Notes: a model not told the origin generated them from the letters alone. Counted from the stretch's first letter, positions 34,017 through 42,657 are shown. The stretch: DNA of 64,000 nt from Pseudoneobacillus sp042683745 (GCF_042683745.1 NZ_JBHUJX010000019.1:310001-374000); one strand, 5' to 3'. Numbers and translations are program-made.

Positions 34017-34056
34017 CGTAGTTTTTTATAGAGGGTTTCTCGCTATGAACCTCTCC
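34017..34056 (-). ncRNA. preQ1-I riboswitch of queF
   Basis: Minus strand: AGAGGTTCATAGCGAGAAAC, CCTCT and TATAAAAAACTACGG. This is the minimal class I preQ1 aptamer: P1 AGAGG/CCTCT, an A-rich tail and the ACTA pseudoknot strand. Downstream, ACCTCC (34007-34012) can pair with the ribosome site GGAGGT (33974-33979), so control is likely translational. Confidence 0.88.
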
Positions 34057-34255
34057 CTAATTGATCGGGAATGTTTATACAATTAATAGTAACATTTGCT
34101 ACTATAGTGAAAAGCTTGTATTCTGTCAACGGAAAAAATTATCAAGATGCCTTTTACCATTTTCCTAACCTTCAAAAAATACTTTATAAACAGTAATATC
34201 ATCCCTTTATAATAATAAAATATATCGTACTATTGAACTATAAGGAGATGAAGGA

Positions 34256-34708
34256 ATGACAGTTTATGGGTTTATTGTTTTAGTTCATGTAATTGCAGCT
34301 GTAGTAGGACTTGGATCAAGTTTTGCAATGCCAACGGTTCTGAAAGGGGCAAAGACAGCGGAACAAGCAAGATATTCCATAGGACTAAATAAAAAAATTG
34401 AGACGACTGTTAAGATTGGAAGTATTGCTCTATTATTAACTGGACTTATTCTAGGTGTATTAAATACAGAACTCTTTACAAAAGTCTGGTACATTACCTC
34501 AATTATCATTTATTTAGCAGTTCAAGTTATCGTCGCCGGAATCATGCCTAAAAAGATTAAAAGAATGGAACAAGTTATTCATGAATATACAGGTGAAGAC
34601 CTACCTGAAGAATTTACAAAGATAAATTTAGAACTCAAACCTTACAATGCCATTCTTCATACATCTGCCGTTATATTAATCATCCTCATGTCACTAAAAC
34701 CATTTTGA
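34256..34708 (+). CDS. DUF2269-type membrane protein
   Basis: 150 residues with four membrane helices. FIVLVHVIAAVVGLGSSFAMP with His11 near the first helix fits the DUF2269 / cytochrome-like integral membrane family, whose function is not known. AAGGAG precedes the ATG. The 3' end is followed after two bases by the palindromic repeat at 34711, which also closes the convergent lia operon. Confidence 0.8.
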   Translation: MTVYGFIVLVHVIAAVVGLGSSFAMPTVLKGAKTAEQARYSIGLNKKIETTVKIGSIALLLTGLILGVLNTELFTKVWYITSIIIYLAVQVIVAGIMPKKIKRMEQVIHEYTGEDLPEEFTKINLELKPYNAILHTSAVILIILMSLKPF

Positions 34709-34710
34709 TT

Positions 34711-34759
34711 TAGCACTTTAAAGCGGTGGGGGTCAGACCCCCACCGCTTTAAAGTGCTA
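34711..34759. repeat. Palindromic repeat, perfect 24-bp arms (copy c)
   Basis: Perfect inverted repeat with a single central A at 34735. The arm ends in GCGGTGGGGGTC and begins TAGCACTTTAAA. It lies between the stops of the DUF2269 gene and liaR and may work as a bidirectional terminator. Confidence 0.9.
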
Positions 34760-34766
34760 AACTAAT

Positions 34767-35399
34767 TTATTGGACTAAGGAATGCTTGAATGCGTAGATG
34801 ACTGCTTGGGTGCGGTCTTGAACTTGGAGCTTGCTTAGTATGTTACTTACATGGGTTTTTACTGTTTTTAATGCGATGAATAATTCATCCGCGATTTCCT
34901 GATTCGTTTTTCCCTCAGCCATTAATAGGAGAATTTCAAGCTCTCTGGATGTTAATTCTTCATGTGGGAGATGAACCGTTTTTTGTCTCATTTTCAACAT
35001 CATTTTCCCAGTTACTTCAGGCTCTAAAACGGATTGACCATGGTAAGTATCTCTTACCGCATTGGCGATATCTCCCGCTTTTGACGTCTTTAACATATAA
35101 CTCGTTGCACCTGCTTCTAATGCTGGATACACTTTTTCATCATCTAAAAAGCTTGTAACGATAATCACTTTTGCTTCTGGCCATTGCTCGATGATTTGTC
35201 TAGTTGCTTCAATGCCATCCATTTCCTTCATGACTAAATCCATTAAGATAATATCAGGGCGGAGTTCTAGCGCTAGCTCTACACCACGTCTTCCGTTATC
35301 CGCTTCTCCTACAACTTCAATATCGGATTGAGCTGATAAATAAGAAGAAACCCCTATGCGAACCATTTCATGATCATCCACAAACAAAACTCTAATCAT
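34767..35399 (-). CDS. liaR: Cell-envelope stress response regulator LiaR
   Basis: 210 residues from ATG 35399, overlapping the liaS stop. A receiver domain (VLFVDDHEMVRIGV, DIILMDLVMKEMDGI with the phosphorylated Asp) and a NarL-type HTH (LTSRELEILLLMAEGKTN, KTVKTHVSNIL). LiaR responds to cell-wall antibiotics that block the lipid II cycle and activates liaIH. It is last in liaI-H-F-S-R. Confidence 0.93.
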   Translation of the reverse strand: MIRVLFVDDHEMVRIGVSSYLSAQSDIEVVGEADNGRRGVELALELRPDIILMDLVMKEMDGIEATRQIIEQWPEAKVIIVTSFLDDEKVYPALEAGATSYMLKTSKAGDIANAVRDTYHGQSVLEPEVTGKMMLKMRQKTVHLPHEELTSRELEILLLMAEGKTNQEIADELFIALKTVKTHVSNILSKLQVQDRTQAVIYAFKHSLVQ

Positions 35400-36435
35400 C
35401 GTCCTCACCCTTATACGTTATTGGTACTTTTACCTCTAATCGAGTCCCTTTATCTTTAATACTTATTACTTTCAATGTTCCCCCGACTTCAACCGCTCTT
35501 TCATGCATATTTTGCATTCCATATGAACCAGCTTTGTCGTCCTCGACTTCAAATCCAACACCATCATCTACCACTCTCATGATGACAAGATCATCTCTTT
35601 TAATTAACAGTACTTCAAGTTTACTAGCCTTTGAATGGCGCAGTGTATTAGAAACTGATTCTTGAAGAATACGAAATAAGTGATCCTCTATCCCTTTATC
35701 CAATGAAATGTCTTCCACTTTCCATTGGATTTCCATCGTAACCTTTTGAGATAATTCGATTAACAGCTCCGCTATTCCCTCTTGTAACGTCTTTCCTTTT
35801 AATGCTACTGGGCGTAGGTGGAGAAGCAATGCTCTCATTTCTAATTGTGATTGGTGAATCATTTCCTCCACCATTTTCAACTGTTTCGTTTCACGTTCAT
35901 TTGTAACTGGCTTTGTCTCGTTAATGGCTGACATCATCATCGATGCAGCAAACAATTGCTGACTTACAGAATCATGTAATTCACGAGCTAAACGATTCCT
36001 TTCTTGAGAAATGATTTCTTGAATTCGCTGCTCTTGATCCTCCACTTTTTCTGTTGCCATTTTTTGAGAGATCTTTGCCTTTTCTGTAATTTGTTTATAG
36101 ATTTTTTCAATTCGCTTATAAATAGTATCTACTTCTTGGCATACATTCGCCTCTTTAATCTCGACAGCTACTCCTTCTTCTAATTGATGAAGAAGTCGAT
36201 CAATGGATAGAATATTTTTTCGCCAAAAAAGACCCGATAATAATCCAAAAGAAACACCTAGTCCAACACTCACCGCAGGGATAAATAGTAAAAATGGAAT
36301 ATCTGCAATATCTCGTTCCCAGAGCTCCCACCAATCAGTTATTGGAAACACGAAGAAAAAGGCCGCAAATAATAGGGCCATCATGAGAATCGAGAAACCG
36401 ACACCCCACAGCACTTGTCTTTGAAGTGTACTCAT
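35392..36435 (-). CDS. liaS: Sensor histidine kinase LiaS
   Basis: 347 residues. Two N-terminal membrane helices with a very short outside loop (intramembrane-sensing type), a coiled linker, the HisKA_3 phosphoacceptor box NRLARELHDSVSQQLFAA, and a HATPase domain with VDDGVGFEVE and GSYGMQNMHERA. It phosphorylates LiaR and is held off by LiaF. It overlaps liaF by four bases (ATGA) and liaR by eight, indicating coupled translation. Confidence 0.93.
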   Translation of the reverse strand: MSTLQRQVLWGVGFSILMMALLFAAFFFVFPITDWWELWERDIADIPFLLFIPAVSVGLGVSFGLLSGLFWRKNILSIDRLLHQLEEGVAVEIKEANVCQEVDTIYKRIEKIYKQITEKAKISQKMATEKVEDQEQRIQEIISQERNRLARELHDSVSQQLFAASMMMSAINETKPVTNERETKQLKMVEEMIHQSQLEMRALLLHLRPVALKGKTLQEGIAELLIELSQKVTMEIQWKVEDISLDKGIEDHLFRILQESVSNTLRHSKASKLEVLLIKRDDLVIMRVVDDGVGFEVEDDKAGSYGMQNMHERAVEVGGTLKVISIKDKGTRLEVKVPITYKGEDDD

Positions 36436-37169
36436 ATTCTCTTCACCTCAATATCTCCAAGAAATACAGAGGTAAAGATTTTAACCTTTTGCTCTGCCTT
36501 TTCATAATCAGCCGTTTGCATTTGAAGAACTTGATTAAACATTTTTGGTTCATGATGATCAAATACAGTTGATGTACCCATTAAAACCGAATGATGAACG
36601 GACACTTCATAATCATAAGGAACAAATATTTGTACATTTCCAATGAAATTACGAATAAAAACCACTGTTTCTCCTTTTGGCAAAACCGTGTAGCTTAAAT
36701 CGATAATCGTGTCGCCTACCCCAGTTTGAATATTTATATCATTCCATTCATATACATGGTCTGGGGTTCTTTGCTGTCCAAATAGGATATTTCGGAATAG
36801 CGGTTTACGATGGATCACTTGCTCAACTTGTTTCGGTTGATCTGACTTCTCCTTCACTAGAGGGCTTATCACACTTGGAACACGTTTCGATTGAGCAAAT
36901 TGGATGACGAAATGAATGAGAATCGCTAAAAGTAGAAACCGGAATGTCATCATATTAAAAACACTAGCAGTAAAAAATACGATACCTCCCCAAAATAGTA
37001 GCTTTCCTAACTTTCTCTGCATTGATTTTCGTCCAAGATAAACCATTACGATGGAAATAAAAAGAGAGAAAATAAGACCACTATTGAAAAAGGTTACTTC
37101 CAATAAGAGGATAACCGCCCCGATGAGAATCATCCAGCTGACATAGTCACTTTTTATTCTTTTTAACAT
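36432..37169 (-). CDS. liaF: LiaF, inhibitor of LiaRS
   Basis: 245 residues: four hydrophobic N-terminal segments (ILIGAVILLLEVTFF and others), then a cytoplasmic/outer-face beta-helix-like domain with IIDLSYTVLPKGETVVFIRN and VYVQIFVPYDYEVSV-type repeats (DUF2154). LiaF keeps LiaS off without stress. liaG, which precedes liaF in B. subtilis, is missing. A hairpin between liaH and liaF (37251-37273) may limit read-through. Confidence 0.88.
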   Translation of the reverse strand: MLKRIKSDYVSWMILIGAVILLLEVTFFNSGLIFSLFISIVMVYLGRKSMQRKLGKLLFWGGIVFFTASVFNMMTFRFLLLAILIHFVIQFAQSKRVPSVISPLVKEKSDQPKQVEQVIHRKPLFRNILFGQQRTPDHVYEWNDINIQTGVGDTIIDLSYTVLPKGETVVFIRNFIGNVQIFVPYDYEVSVHHSVLMGTSTVFDHHEPKMFNQVLQMQTADYEKAEQKVKIFTSVFLGDIEVKRI

Positions 37170-37250
37170 CCACTTATCCCCTCTCTTTATATGCCATAGT
37201 AATATATTTTTTTATTAGTCTCATTTTAAAGCCTTAATCAACTTTTTAAT

Positions 37251-37273
37251 AGGGCGTAGTATATCTACGCCCT
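37251..37273 (-). terminator. Hairpin between liaH and liaF
   Basis: Perfect stem AGGGCGTAG / CTACGCCCT with TATAT loop, followed on the minus strand by ATTAAAAAG rather than a T-run. It may attenuate liaFSR relative to liaIH. Confidence 0.55.
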
Positions 37274-37294
37274 TTCTAGAATACCATGATTTAC

Positions 37295-37942
37295 CTAAGA
37301 AATAGAATGAGTTTGTTCAACTTTCATTTCTTTTTCTAATTGAGCTATTTTTGCATCTATGGTATTCCGGAAATAAGAGCTATTTACTTGATGCTCTAGT
37401 CGATCTAAGTAATTTTCAATTTCTTCAAACCTTGAAAATGAGCGATCTGAATATTGATTGGAATCTAGTACTTTATCCATACGGTGATTTGCACGAGTTA
37501 CATTTTCTCTGCCCATTAATTCCAAACGGCGAATATTCATATCCTTCAATTTATGTTTCATATCTTCATATTTTTTCTCTAAGTCATTTAATTGTTGCTG
37601 CACCATTTGTAATGAATTTTCTAATCGAACTACTCTTTCTTCGTACTGTGATTGCTCTTGTGAAGCAAATTCAAATAATGTCGTTTCACCAGCTTTTTGT
37701 GCCACTAGTGATTGATGCTTACGCTTATCCGCCATTTCTTTCGCAAATCGAAGCTCGCGGGTAAACTCATCTTTTAATGAATATTGTCTTTCCAATAACT
37801 TACGAACCTTTTCTGTTTCTTGTTCACATTGACGTAAGTATTGATTTAAAAGGGCAATCGGATTTTTCTTTTCTTTATGGTCCATAGCTTGGTGTAAATC
37901 AGCTGTAATCATATCTTTTAATCGTGTGAATAAATTTGTCAT
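37295..37942 (-). CDS. liaH: Phage-shock-type protein LiaH (PspA/IM30 family)
   Basis: 215 residues, almost entirely coiled coil. MTNLFTRLKDMITADLHQAM is the PspA N-terminal helix, and the rest is charged with heptad repeats (LENSLQMVQQQLNDLEKKYE). PspA/LiaH oligomerises into large rings or rods that protect the membrane. LiaH is recruited by LiaI under stress. Adjacent genes liaI and liaFSR confirm identity. Confidence 0.92.
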   Translation of the reverse strand: MTNLFTRLKDMITADLHQAMDHKEKKNPIALLNQYLRQCEQETEKVRKLLERQYSLKDEFTRELRFAKEMADKRKHQSLVAQKAGETTLFEFASQEQSQYEERVVRLENSLQMVQQQLNDLEKKYEDMKHKLKDMNIRRLELMGRENVTRANHRMDKVLDSNQYSDRSFSRFEEIENYLDRLEHQVNSSYFRNTIDAKIAQLEKEMKVEQTHSIS

Positions 37943-37964
37943 TGTAATAACTCTCCCTTATTCA

Positions 37965-38312
37965 TTAGTATTGTTTTAATTCATTCCATTGCTTTTCAAA
38001 ATTCTCGAATGGATCATCGCTTTCTTTCACAACAACTGTGTCTGCTTTGTTCCATTTTTTATACACAACATATAGGATGTATGCTGCAACTAGTCCTAAG
38101 ATAGCAGGGAAATTTTCTACTGCTATTGTTAAAGTAATTAACCCCACTACTGCCCATCCAATCTTCTTCATCGTGCTCTCCGTCTTTAGGAATTTCTTGA
38201 AAACGAAGTACAACACGAGCAAGCTGACAGCAAGACCTACCATTGGACCGATCATTGAGAAAAGGACCATTGCTGCAATACCACCTACTACTAACAAACC
38301 GAACTTTTTCAT
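37965..38312 (-). CDS. liaI: Membrane anchor LiaI
   Basis: 115 residues from ATG 38312 (AAAGGAGG eight bases upstream; ATG 38318 is too close). Four hydrophobic segments in two pairs (FGLLVVGGIAAMVLFSMIG; PAILGLVAAYILYVVYKKW) and an acidic tail DPFENFEKQW. LiaI sits in the membrane and recruits LiaH. liaI and liaH are 22 bases apart. No LiaR box could be identified with certainty upstream. Confidence 0.85.
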   Translation of the reverse strand: MKKFGLLVVGGIAAMVLFSMIGPMVGLAVSLLVLYFVFKKFLKTESTMKKIGWAVVGLITLTIAVENFPAILGLVAAYILYVVYKKWNKADTVVVKESDDPFENFEKQWNELKQY

Positions 38313-38406
38313 TTTCATTTCCTCCTTTCTATGTACTCATCTTACCTATTTTAAAAACTTCCCATAACGAGCCTGAGCTTTATTTTGAAATAGGACTTGA
38401 GGCGTA

Positions 38407-38432
38407 GAAGAGCGTAAGCCGCTTGATAAAAG
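38407..38432. repeat. MITE-like repeat, fragment R6
   Basis: AAGAGCGTAAGCCGCTTGAT, the left end only, lying directly beside palindrome copy d. Confidence 0.55.
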
Positions 38433-38438
38433 ACTCCC

Positions 38439-38491
38439 TTTAACGCATTAACGTGCCGGGGGACAGTCCCCCGGCACGTTAATGCGTTAAA
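38439..38491. repeat. Palindromic repeat, perfect 26-bp arms (copy d)
   Basis: Perfect inverted repeat centred on A 38465. Arms end in GTGCCGGGGGAC and begin TTTAACGCATTAAC, different from the arms of copy c although pairing is perfect. It ends five bases from the stop codon of the CAP-domain gene. Confidence 0.9.
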
Positions 38492-38496
38492 GTAGA

Positions 38497-39114
38497 TTAT
38501 TTTTGGATAAACATTTGGGTCCAGTAGGTTCCATATGAACCACCAGTTGCGTAGCCAACTCCAATTTGATTATAGTTAGGATTTAGAATGTTTTTTCGGT
38601 GCCCTTCACTATTCATCCAAGATGTTACAACATCTTGTGGAGTTCTTTGACCTGCAGCGATATTTTCTCCTGCACTTCGATAAGTAATTCCAAAATTCTT
38701 CATCATTGTAAATGGAGAACCATAAGTAGGACTATCATGCTGGAAGTAACGCTTGTCTCGCATATCAGCTGATTTGTAACGAGCCACACGTGATAATTCC
38801 CAATTTGCGGCTAATGGCTTTAATCCATATTTAGCGCGTTGCTGATTTGTTAATTGGATCACTTGATTTTCAACACTTTTAATCGCATCAAAATTTGGAA
38901 TCGTCACCTTTTGCCCTGGATAGATTAAATTTGGATTTTTAAATTGAGGGTTCGCTTGAATAAGCTCTGATATTCCCACTTGATAGCGAACCGCAATCTT
39001 CCATAAAGAATCACCTGGCTGTACTGTGTAAGTTTGCTGTGCGTGTGAAACATTCGGTAATGTAAACAGAGAAACAATCAATACAATAGAAATCCATATG
39101 TGTTTTTTTATCAT
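38497..39114 (-). CDS. Secreted LysM + CAP-domain protein
   Basis: 205 residues from ATG 39114 (GGAGG eight bases upstream). A signal peptide cleaved near SHAQQ, one LysM domain (YTVQPGDSLWKIAVRYQV) and a C-terminal CAP/SCP domain (LTNQQRAKYGLKPL, HDSPTYGSPFTMM, SAGENIAAGQ, and NPNYNQIGVGY). The combination is the YkwD/spore-coat-assembly type; LysM binds peptidoglycan. CAP domains in Bacillus are linked to the spore or cell surface. The catalytic role is unknown. Confidence 0.9.
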   Translation of the reverse strand: MIKKHIWISIVLIVSLFTLPNVSHAQQTYTVQPGDSLWKIAVRYQVGISELIQANPQFKNPNLIYPGQKVTIPNFDAIKSVENQVIQLTNQQRAKYGLKPLAANWELSRVARYKSADMRDKRYFQHDSPTYGSPFTMMKNFGITYRSAGENIAAGQRTPQDVVTSWMNSEGHRKNILNPNYNQIGVGYATGGSYGTYWTQMFIQK

Positions 39115-39261
39115 TTCGCACACCTCCACATATAGAGTTTGAAATTTAAAATAAAATATACGAAGATTTTTATAAATGTTTCTATTCGTAGCAGCAACAT
39201 TGTATATTTCAATAAAACGAGTAAATCATATTATTAAATAGTCGAATAGTCAGGGGTTTTG

Positions 39262-39630
39262 ATGATGTTTAAGCTTTCGTGGATGACCTATTTCATGCTT
39301 ATTTTAGCTAGTTACCGACTAACTCATCTTATCGTTTTTGATAAAATTACCGAGTTTATCCGAAAACCCTTTATGAAAAAAATAGAAGTTGAAACAGAGC
39401 ATGGAACTGAAATGAAGGATGTTCCAAAAAACATGTTCGGCTACCTATTGAATTGTTACTGGTGTGCTGGTGTTTGGAGTGCGGTATTAATAGGTGGCGG
39501 ATATTTATTGTTTCCTAAAATAACTTCCATCATCGTATTAATTTTATCGATCGCTGGTGGCCAATGTATTATTGAAACATTCGTCGGGGTAAATTTGAAG
39601 AAGGTTAGTTATTACTCTAAAAAGTCATAA
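39262..39630 (+). CDS. DUF1360 membrane protein (YjcA-like)
   Basis: 122 residues from ATG 39262 (AGGGG upstream; ATG 39265 possible). An N-terminal membrane helix, a conserved basic patch, C-x2-C in NCYWCAGVWSA, and two further helices. This is the DUF1360 family; B. subtilis YjcA is linked to sporulation. The downstream DUF3231 gene follows 38 bases later and may be co-transcribed. Confidence 0.8.
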   Translation: MMFKLSWMTYFMLILASYRLTHLIVFDKITEFIRKPFMKKIEVETEHGTEMKDVPKNMFGYLLNCYWCAGVWSAVLIGGGYLLFPKITSIIVLILSIAGGQCIIETFVGVNLKKVSYYSKKS

Positions 39631-39668
39631 TTTACAGATTTGTCTGTATCACCTACAAGGAGGTACCT

Positions 39669-40670
39669 ATGGGAAAAAGTACCGCTCGCTTATCTAGTGC
39701 TGAAATTGGAGGCTTATGGCAAAATTACATTCAAAACTCGATGTCTAGGTGCCTTCTCAAATACTTTCTCCATCATTTAAAGGACGAAGAGATCTATTCC
39801 ATTCTAAATAAAAGATTAACAATTACGGAAAAACAACTTAATGACATATGTTTATTGTTTTCCCTAGAAAATATCCCTATCCCCGATGGTTTTTCTGATC
39901 AGGATATTAATTTAGAAGCCCCACCACTCTTTTATGAAGAATTTGCCTTAAGCTTTCTTTACATGATGAGTCGGATGGAAATGGTTCAAACGGCTTTTAT
40001 CCTTTCAAATGTTGCTCGTTCTGATGTATTAGCTTTTTTCAATGATTCCCTTAAACATTCTGTGGATTTCTATTCCGAATCAACCACTTTGATGCTTTCA
40101 AAAGGGGTATATGACCGACCTCCAATGATTCCTTATCCTAAACAAGTAGAATATATTGAGAAAAAAACGTTTATCCTACCCTTACCAGGAAAGAAAAGAC
40201 CGTTAAATACGATGGAATTAACCGAGTTATTTTTTAATATTGAACGAAACTACTTTTCTATCCTATTTTGTTCAGGGCTTCTTCAAGTTGTAAAAGACAA
40301 AGAAATACATGCCTATATTAAAAAAGGCAGAGACATATCCGAAAATCAAATCAAAATTTTTAATAATGTTTTAATTAAAGAAGATTTATTAGGCATATCT
40401 CCTGTAAGTATGCTTGTAACCGATTCAACGTTTCCCCCTTTTTCTAATAAGTTTATCGTTGCTCTATTTAACTTTCTAAATGCGATTGATGTTACTTTAC
40501 TCGGACATGCCTTGTCCATGTCTATGAGAGCAGACCTATCCGCTCAGTTTAGTAAATTCATGACTGAAATTTTAACTTACTCTGAAGAAGGCTTTAATAT
40601 TATGGTTAATCGTGGTTGGTTAGAACAAGTTCCTCTAGCACCGAACCGTAAAGACCTTGAAAAAAATTAA
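39669..40670 (+). CDS. DUF3231 family protein (second copy)
   Basis: 333 residues with the same two-repeat structure as the gene at 2788. ENIPIPDGFSDQDINLEAPP corresponds to DNFPIPAGFTQNDVNLGAPR there. Ends in RGWLEQVPLAPNRK, like DKGWMETPPLAPDR there. The N-terminus lacks the first 20 residues of the other copy. AAGGAGG precedes the ATG. Same unknown role, probably spore-linked; it follows a DUF1360 sporulation-type gene. Confidence 0.85.
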   Translation: MGKSTARLSSAEIGGLWQNYIQNSMSRCLLKYFLHHLKDEEIYSILNKRLTITEKQLNDICLLFSLENIPIPDGFSDQDINLEAPPLFYEEFALSFLYMMSRMEMVQTAFILSNVARSDVLAFFNDSLKHSVDFYSESTTLMLSKGVYDRPPMIPYPKQVEYIEKKTFILPLPGKKRPLNTMELTELFFNIERNYFSILFCSGLLQVVKDKEIHAYIKKGRDISENQIKIFNNVLIKEDLLGISPVSMLVTDSTFPPFSNKFIVALFNFLNAIDVTLLGHALSMSMRADLSAQFSKFMTEILTYSEEGFNIMVNRGWLEQVPLAPNRKDLEKN

Positions 40671-40723
40671 TGGTGGATTACTAAGCATTAGGAATCATTC
40701 AGTTCATTCGAAAACTAACCATT

Positions 40724-40759
40724 GAAAAAGGTTGACCTATTTTTAGGTCAACCTTTTTC
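40724..40759. terminator. Bidirectional terminator
   Basis: Perfect 16-bp stem GAAAAAGGTTGACCTA / TAGGTCAACCTTTTTC with TTTT loop; it overlaps the 3' end of the convergent deacetylase gene. Confidence 0.9.
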
Positions 40760-41476
40760 TACCATTTTTGTAAACTCCTCCAATGTTGTAGAATATTTTA
40801 CATAGATACGCGGCAATAAATAAAGTTCATTTTGTATACCTGATTCTGAAAACGGTCCAGGGGTTGTCGTTAATCCGAATCGGTAGTATTTTTTCGTCTC
40901 TTCCACTACTTGTTTATTGAAATTTCCATATGGATAGGCAAATGCAAGCACTGGTTTACCCGTTATTTTTTCAATTGTTTCTTTGGAATCCTTTAGCTCG
41001 TGCACATATTTTTTATCTTTAGTTAAATCAGGATGAGTAGCTGTATGTGATTGAATAGAGAAGAGACCTGATTCAGCCATATCTTTTATATCAGCTTTAG
41101 ATAACCGATTAGCCCTTCCGATAAAATCAGAAATCACAAAAATCGTACCAGCTGGATGAAAATGCTCATCCTTAAGCTTCCAAAAAATTTTATAAGCATT
41201 TTGATTATTTTTGTAGCCGTCATCAAAGGTAATAAAAATTGGCTTTTTCACTTTATAAATATCTTGCCAGCGCTCAAAAGTTAATAATGTGAATCCTTTG
41301 TTTTTGAGGTACGTCATCTGTTTTTCAAAATTTTCCGGTGTGACATATAATTCCTTTGAACCGTGACCTTTAAACTCATCAATTGAATGATAGACTAAAA
41401 TCGGTACCTCCATCTTTGCGGAAACCTGTAACGGGAGCCATAGTAATACGAGAAACATAAAAATCATTCTTTTCAT
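40748..41476 (-). CDS. Secreted polysaccharide deacetylase
   Basis: 242 residues from ATG 41476 (GGAAGG upstream). A signal peptide (MIFMFLVLLWLPLQVSA) is followed by a NodB domain: VPILVYHSIDE, ITFDDGYKNN (catalytic and metal Asp), IQSHTATHPDL (two His) and AYPYGNFN. The substrate is probably peptidoglycan, GlcNAc polymers or exopolysaccharide; the family member cannot be named. Different from pdaA at 6765. Single-gene unit. Confidence 0.9.
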   Translation of the reverse strand: MKRMIFMFLVLLWLPLQVSAKMEVPILVYHSIDEFKGHGSKELYVTPENFEKQMTYLKNKGFTLLTFERWQDIYKVKKPIFITFDDGYKNNQNAYKIFWKLKDEHFHPAGTIFVISDFIGRANRLSKADIKDMAESGLFSIQSHTATHPDLTKDKKYVHELKDSKETIEKITGKPVLAFAYPYGNFNKQVVEETKKYYRFGLTTTPGPFSESGIQNELYLLPRIYVKYSTTLEEFTKMVEKG

Positions 41477-41575
41477 GGGGTTCCTTCCTTTAGATCGTAT
41501 TTTCTCATAGTGTTCCAAACCACCTTCATTCTATTAACACATTTGTGCTTGAAAAATTGGACATTTACCAGGCAA

Positions 41576-41619
41576 AAAAATCCCTCCTTTGCATATTTAT
41601 TTACAAAGGAGGGATTTTT
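41576..41619. terminator. 14-bp perfect hairpin covering a ribosome site
   Basis: Stem AAATCCCTCCTTTG / CAAAGGAGGGATTT with T-runs on both sides. On the minus strand it can end the phosphotransferase transcript; on the plus strand it buries the ribosome site of the 44-codon gene. Confidence 0.75.
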
Positions 41620-41620
41620 C

Positions 41621-41755
41621 ATGGCTATTTGGTGGATAACAACGTTCGGGTTTGTACTATGCTTAGGTTTCGTTGGTGGTATAATGTTTTATTCATTAAA
41701 AGGTGCCTTACATTCAGAAGACTCTACTAAAATAGATCCCATAACAAAAGATTAA
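41621..41755 (+). CDS. 44-residue membrane peptide
   Basis: An ORF of 44 codons with AAAGGAGGGA upstream of ATG 41621. One hydrophobic helix (TTFGFVLCLGFVGGIMFYS) and a charged tail (SEDSTKIDPITKD). It overlaps the end of the convergent phosphotransferase gene by four bases. The ribosome site lies inside a perfect hairpin. I do not recognise the family; the good ribosome site supports translation. Confidence 0.55.
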   Translation: MAIWWITTFGFVLCLGFVGGIMFYSLKGALHSEDSTKIDPITKD

Positions 41756-42657
41756 CTCAATGATAATTTTATGCTTTCCTTTGCACTGGCTACTAATTTT
41801 GCATCCTGTAAATCATGTCCGTACAACAACAGAACTACAGACACATATAAAGCAAAGAACCTTGCACAGGTCTTAGTCGTTTCAGAAACATTTCCATAAA
41901 TTCCGAAAAATTGTTCTCTTCCCTGCAGTGTTAAAAAGCTATAAGCAATCGATAAATCAATCGCCGGATGTCCAAGATGGGTGTCACCCCAATCAATTAT
42001 TCCGGAAATGACTCCAATCTCATCTACTAAAATATTTCTAATATGACAATCGCCATGAACAAGCGTTTGTTGCTCGTCCAAATGAACATCTTTTATAGAA
42101 TCAAGCCAATGAAAGGCTGTTTCAGCTTCATCAATTAACTGAAGCTGGATAGCTTTTTTTATGTTATCAATCAATGGATTCATTCGTTTACCAATATTCG
42201 TTCTTTCTAACCAGTCATAAGGTACACCTAGTTTCTCAGCCATTTCTATTGGAAATTGATGCAATTTTCTCAAAAAATGCGCTAAGGGAGCCGCGGACTT
42301 ATTTCTAATATCTGCAGACAATTGCCCAGGTGAAGTCCCTTTAACAAGGTGATAGCCTGTAAAAGGCCAATTGTAGCTATCCGTCTCTTTGCCGAAAAAG
42401 ATAGGTTCAGGAATTCGAATATTTAATCCATTGACCAAATTGGGTAGCAATTGATTTTCAGTGTTTAATAATCGAACGGCAATTTCTTTTCTTGGGAAAC
42501 GAAAAACGTAATCATCGTTCACTTTGAATACTGTATTATCAAAGCCTTTTCCTAATTCTTGAATATTGACAGGTGCCAGTTCTGGAAACTGGGCTTCTAT
42601 TAAATGTCTTGCTTCGTCCATTGTAACGACTATTTCAGGAGACCATGCTTGAGACAT
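41752..42657 (-). CDS. Aminoglycoside-phosphotransferase-like kinase
   Basis: 301 residues of the APH fold: an N-lobe with VFRFPRKE, and the catalytic loop HGDCHIRNILVD with DWGDTHLGHPAIDLSIAY (metal-binding Asp). The middle contains YHLVKGTSPGQLS. Such enzymes phosphorylate small molecules (aminoglycosides, macrolides, homoserine, choline and others); the substrate is unknown. It is followed upstream, 21 bases away, by the broken transsulfuration gene. Confidence 0.85.
   Translation of the reverse strand: MSQAWSPEIVVTMDEARHLIEAQFPELAPVNIQELGKGFDNTVFKVNDDYVFRFPRKEIAVRLLNTENQLLPNLVNGLNIRIPEPIFFGKETDSYNWPFTGYHLVKGTSPGQLSADIRNKSAAPLAHFLRKLHQFPIEMAEKLGVPYDWLERTNIGKRMNPLIDNIKKAIQLQLIDEAETAFHWLDSIKDVHLDEQQTLVHGDCHIRNILVDEIGVISGIIDWGDTHLGHPAIDLSIAYSFLTLQGREQFFGIYGNVSETTKTCARFFALYVSVVLLLYGHDLQDAKLVASAKESIKLSLS

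Noticed and set aside
37351..37764. 137-codon plus-strand frame
   Set aside because: Antisense of liaH; no ribosome site or promoter.
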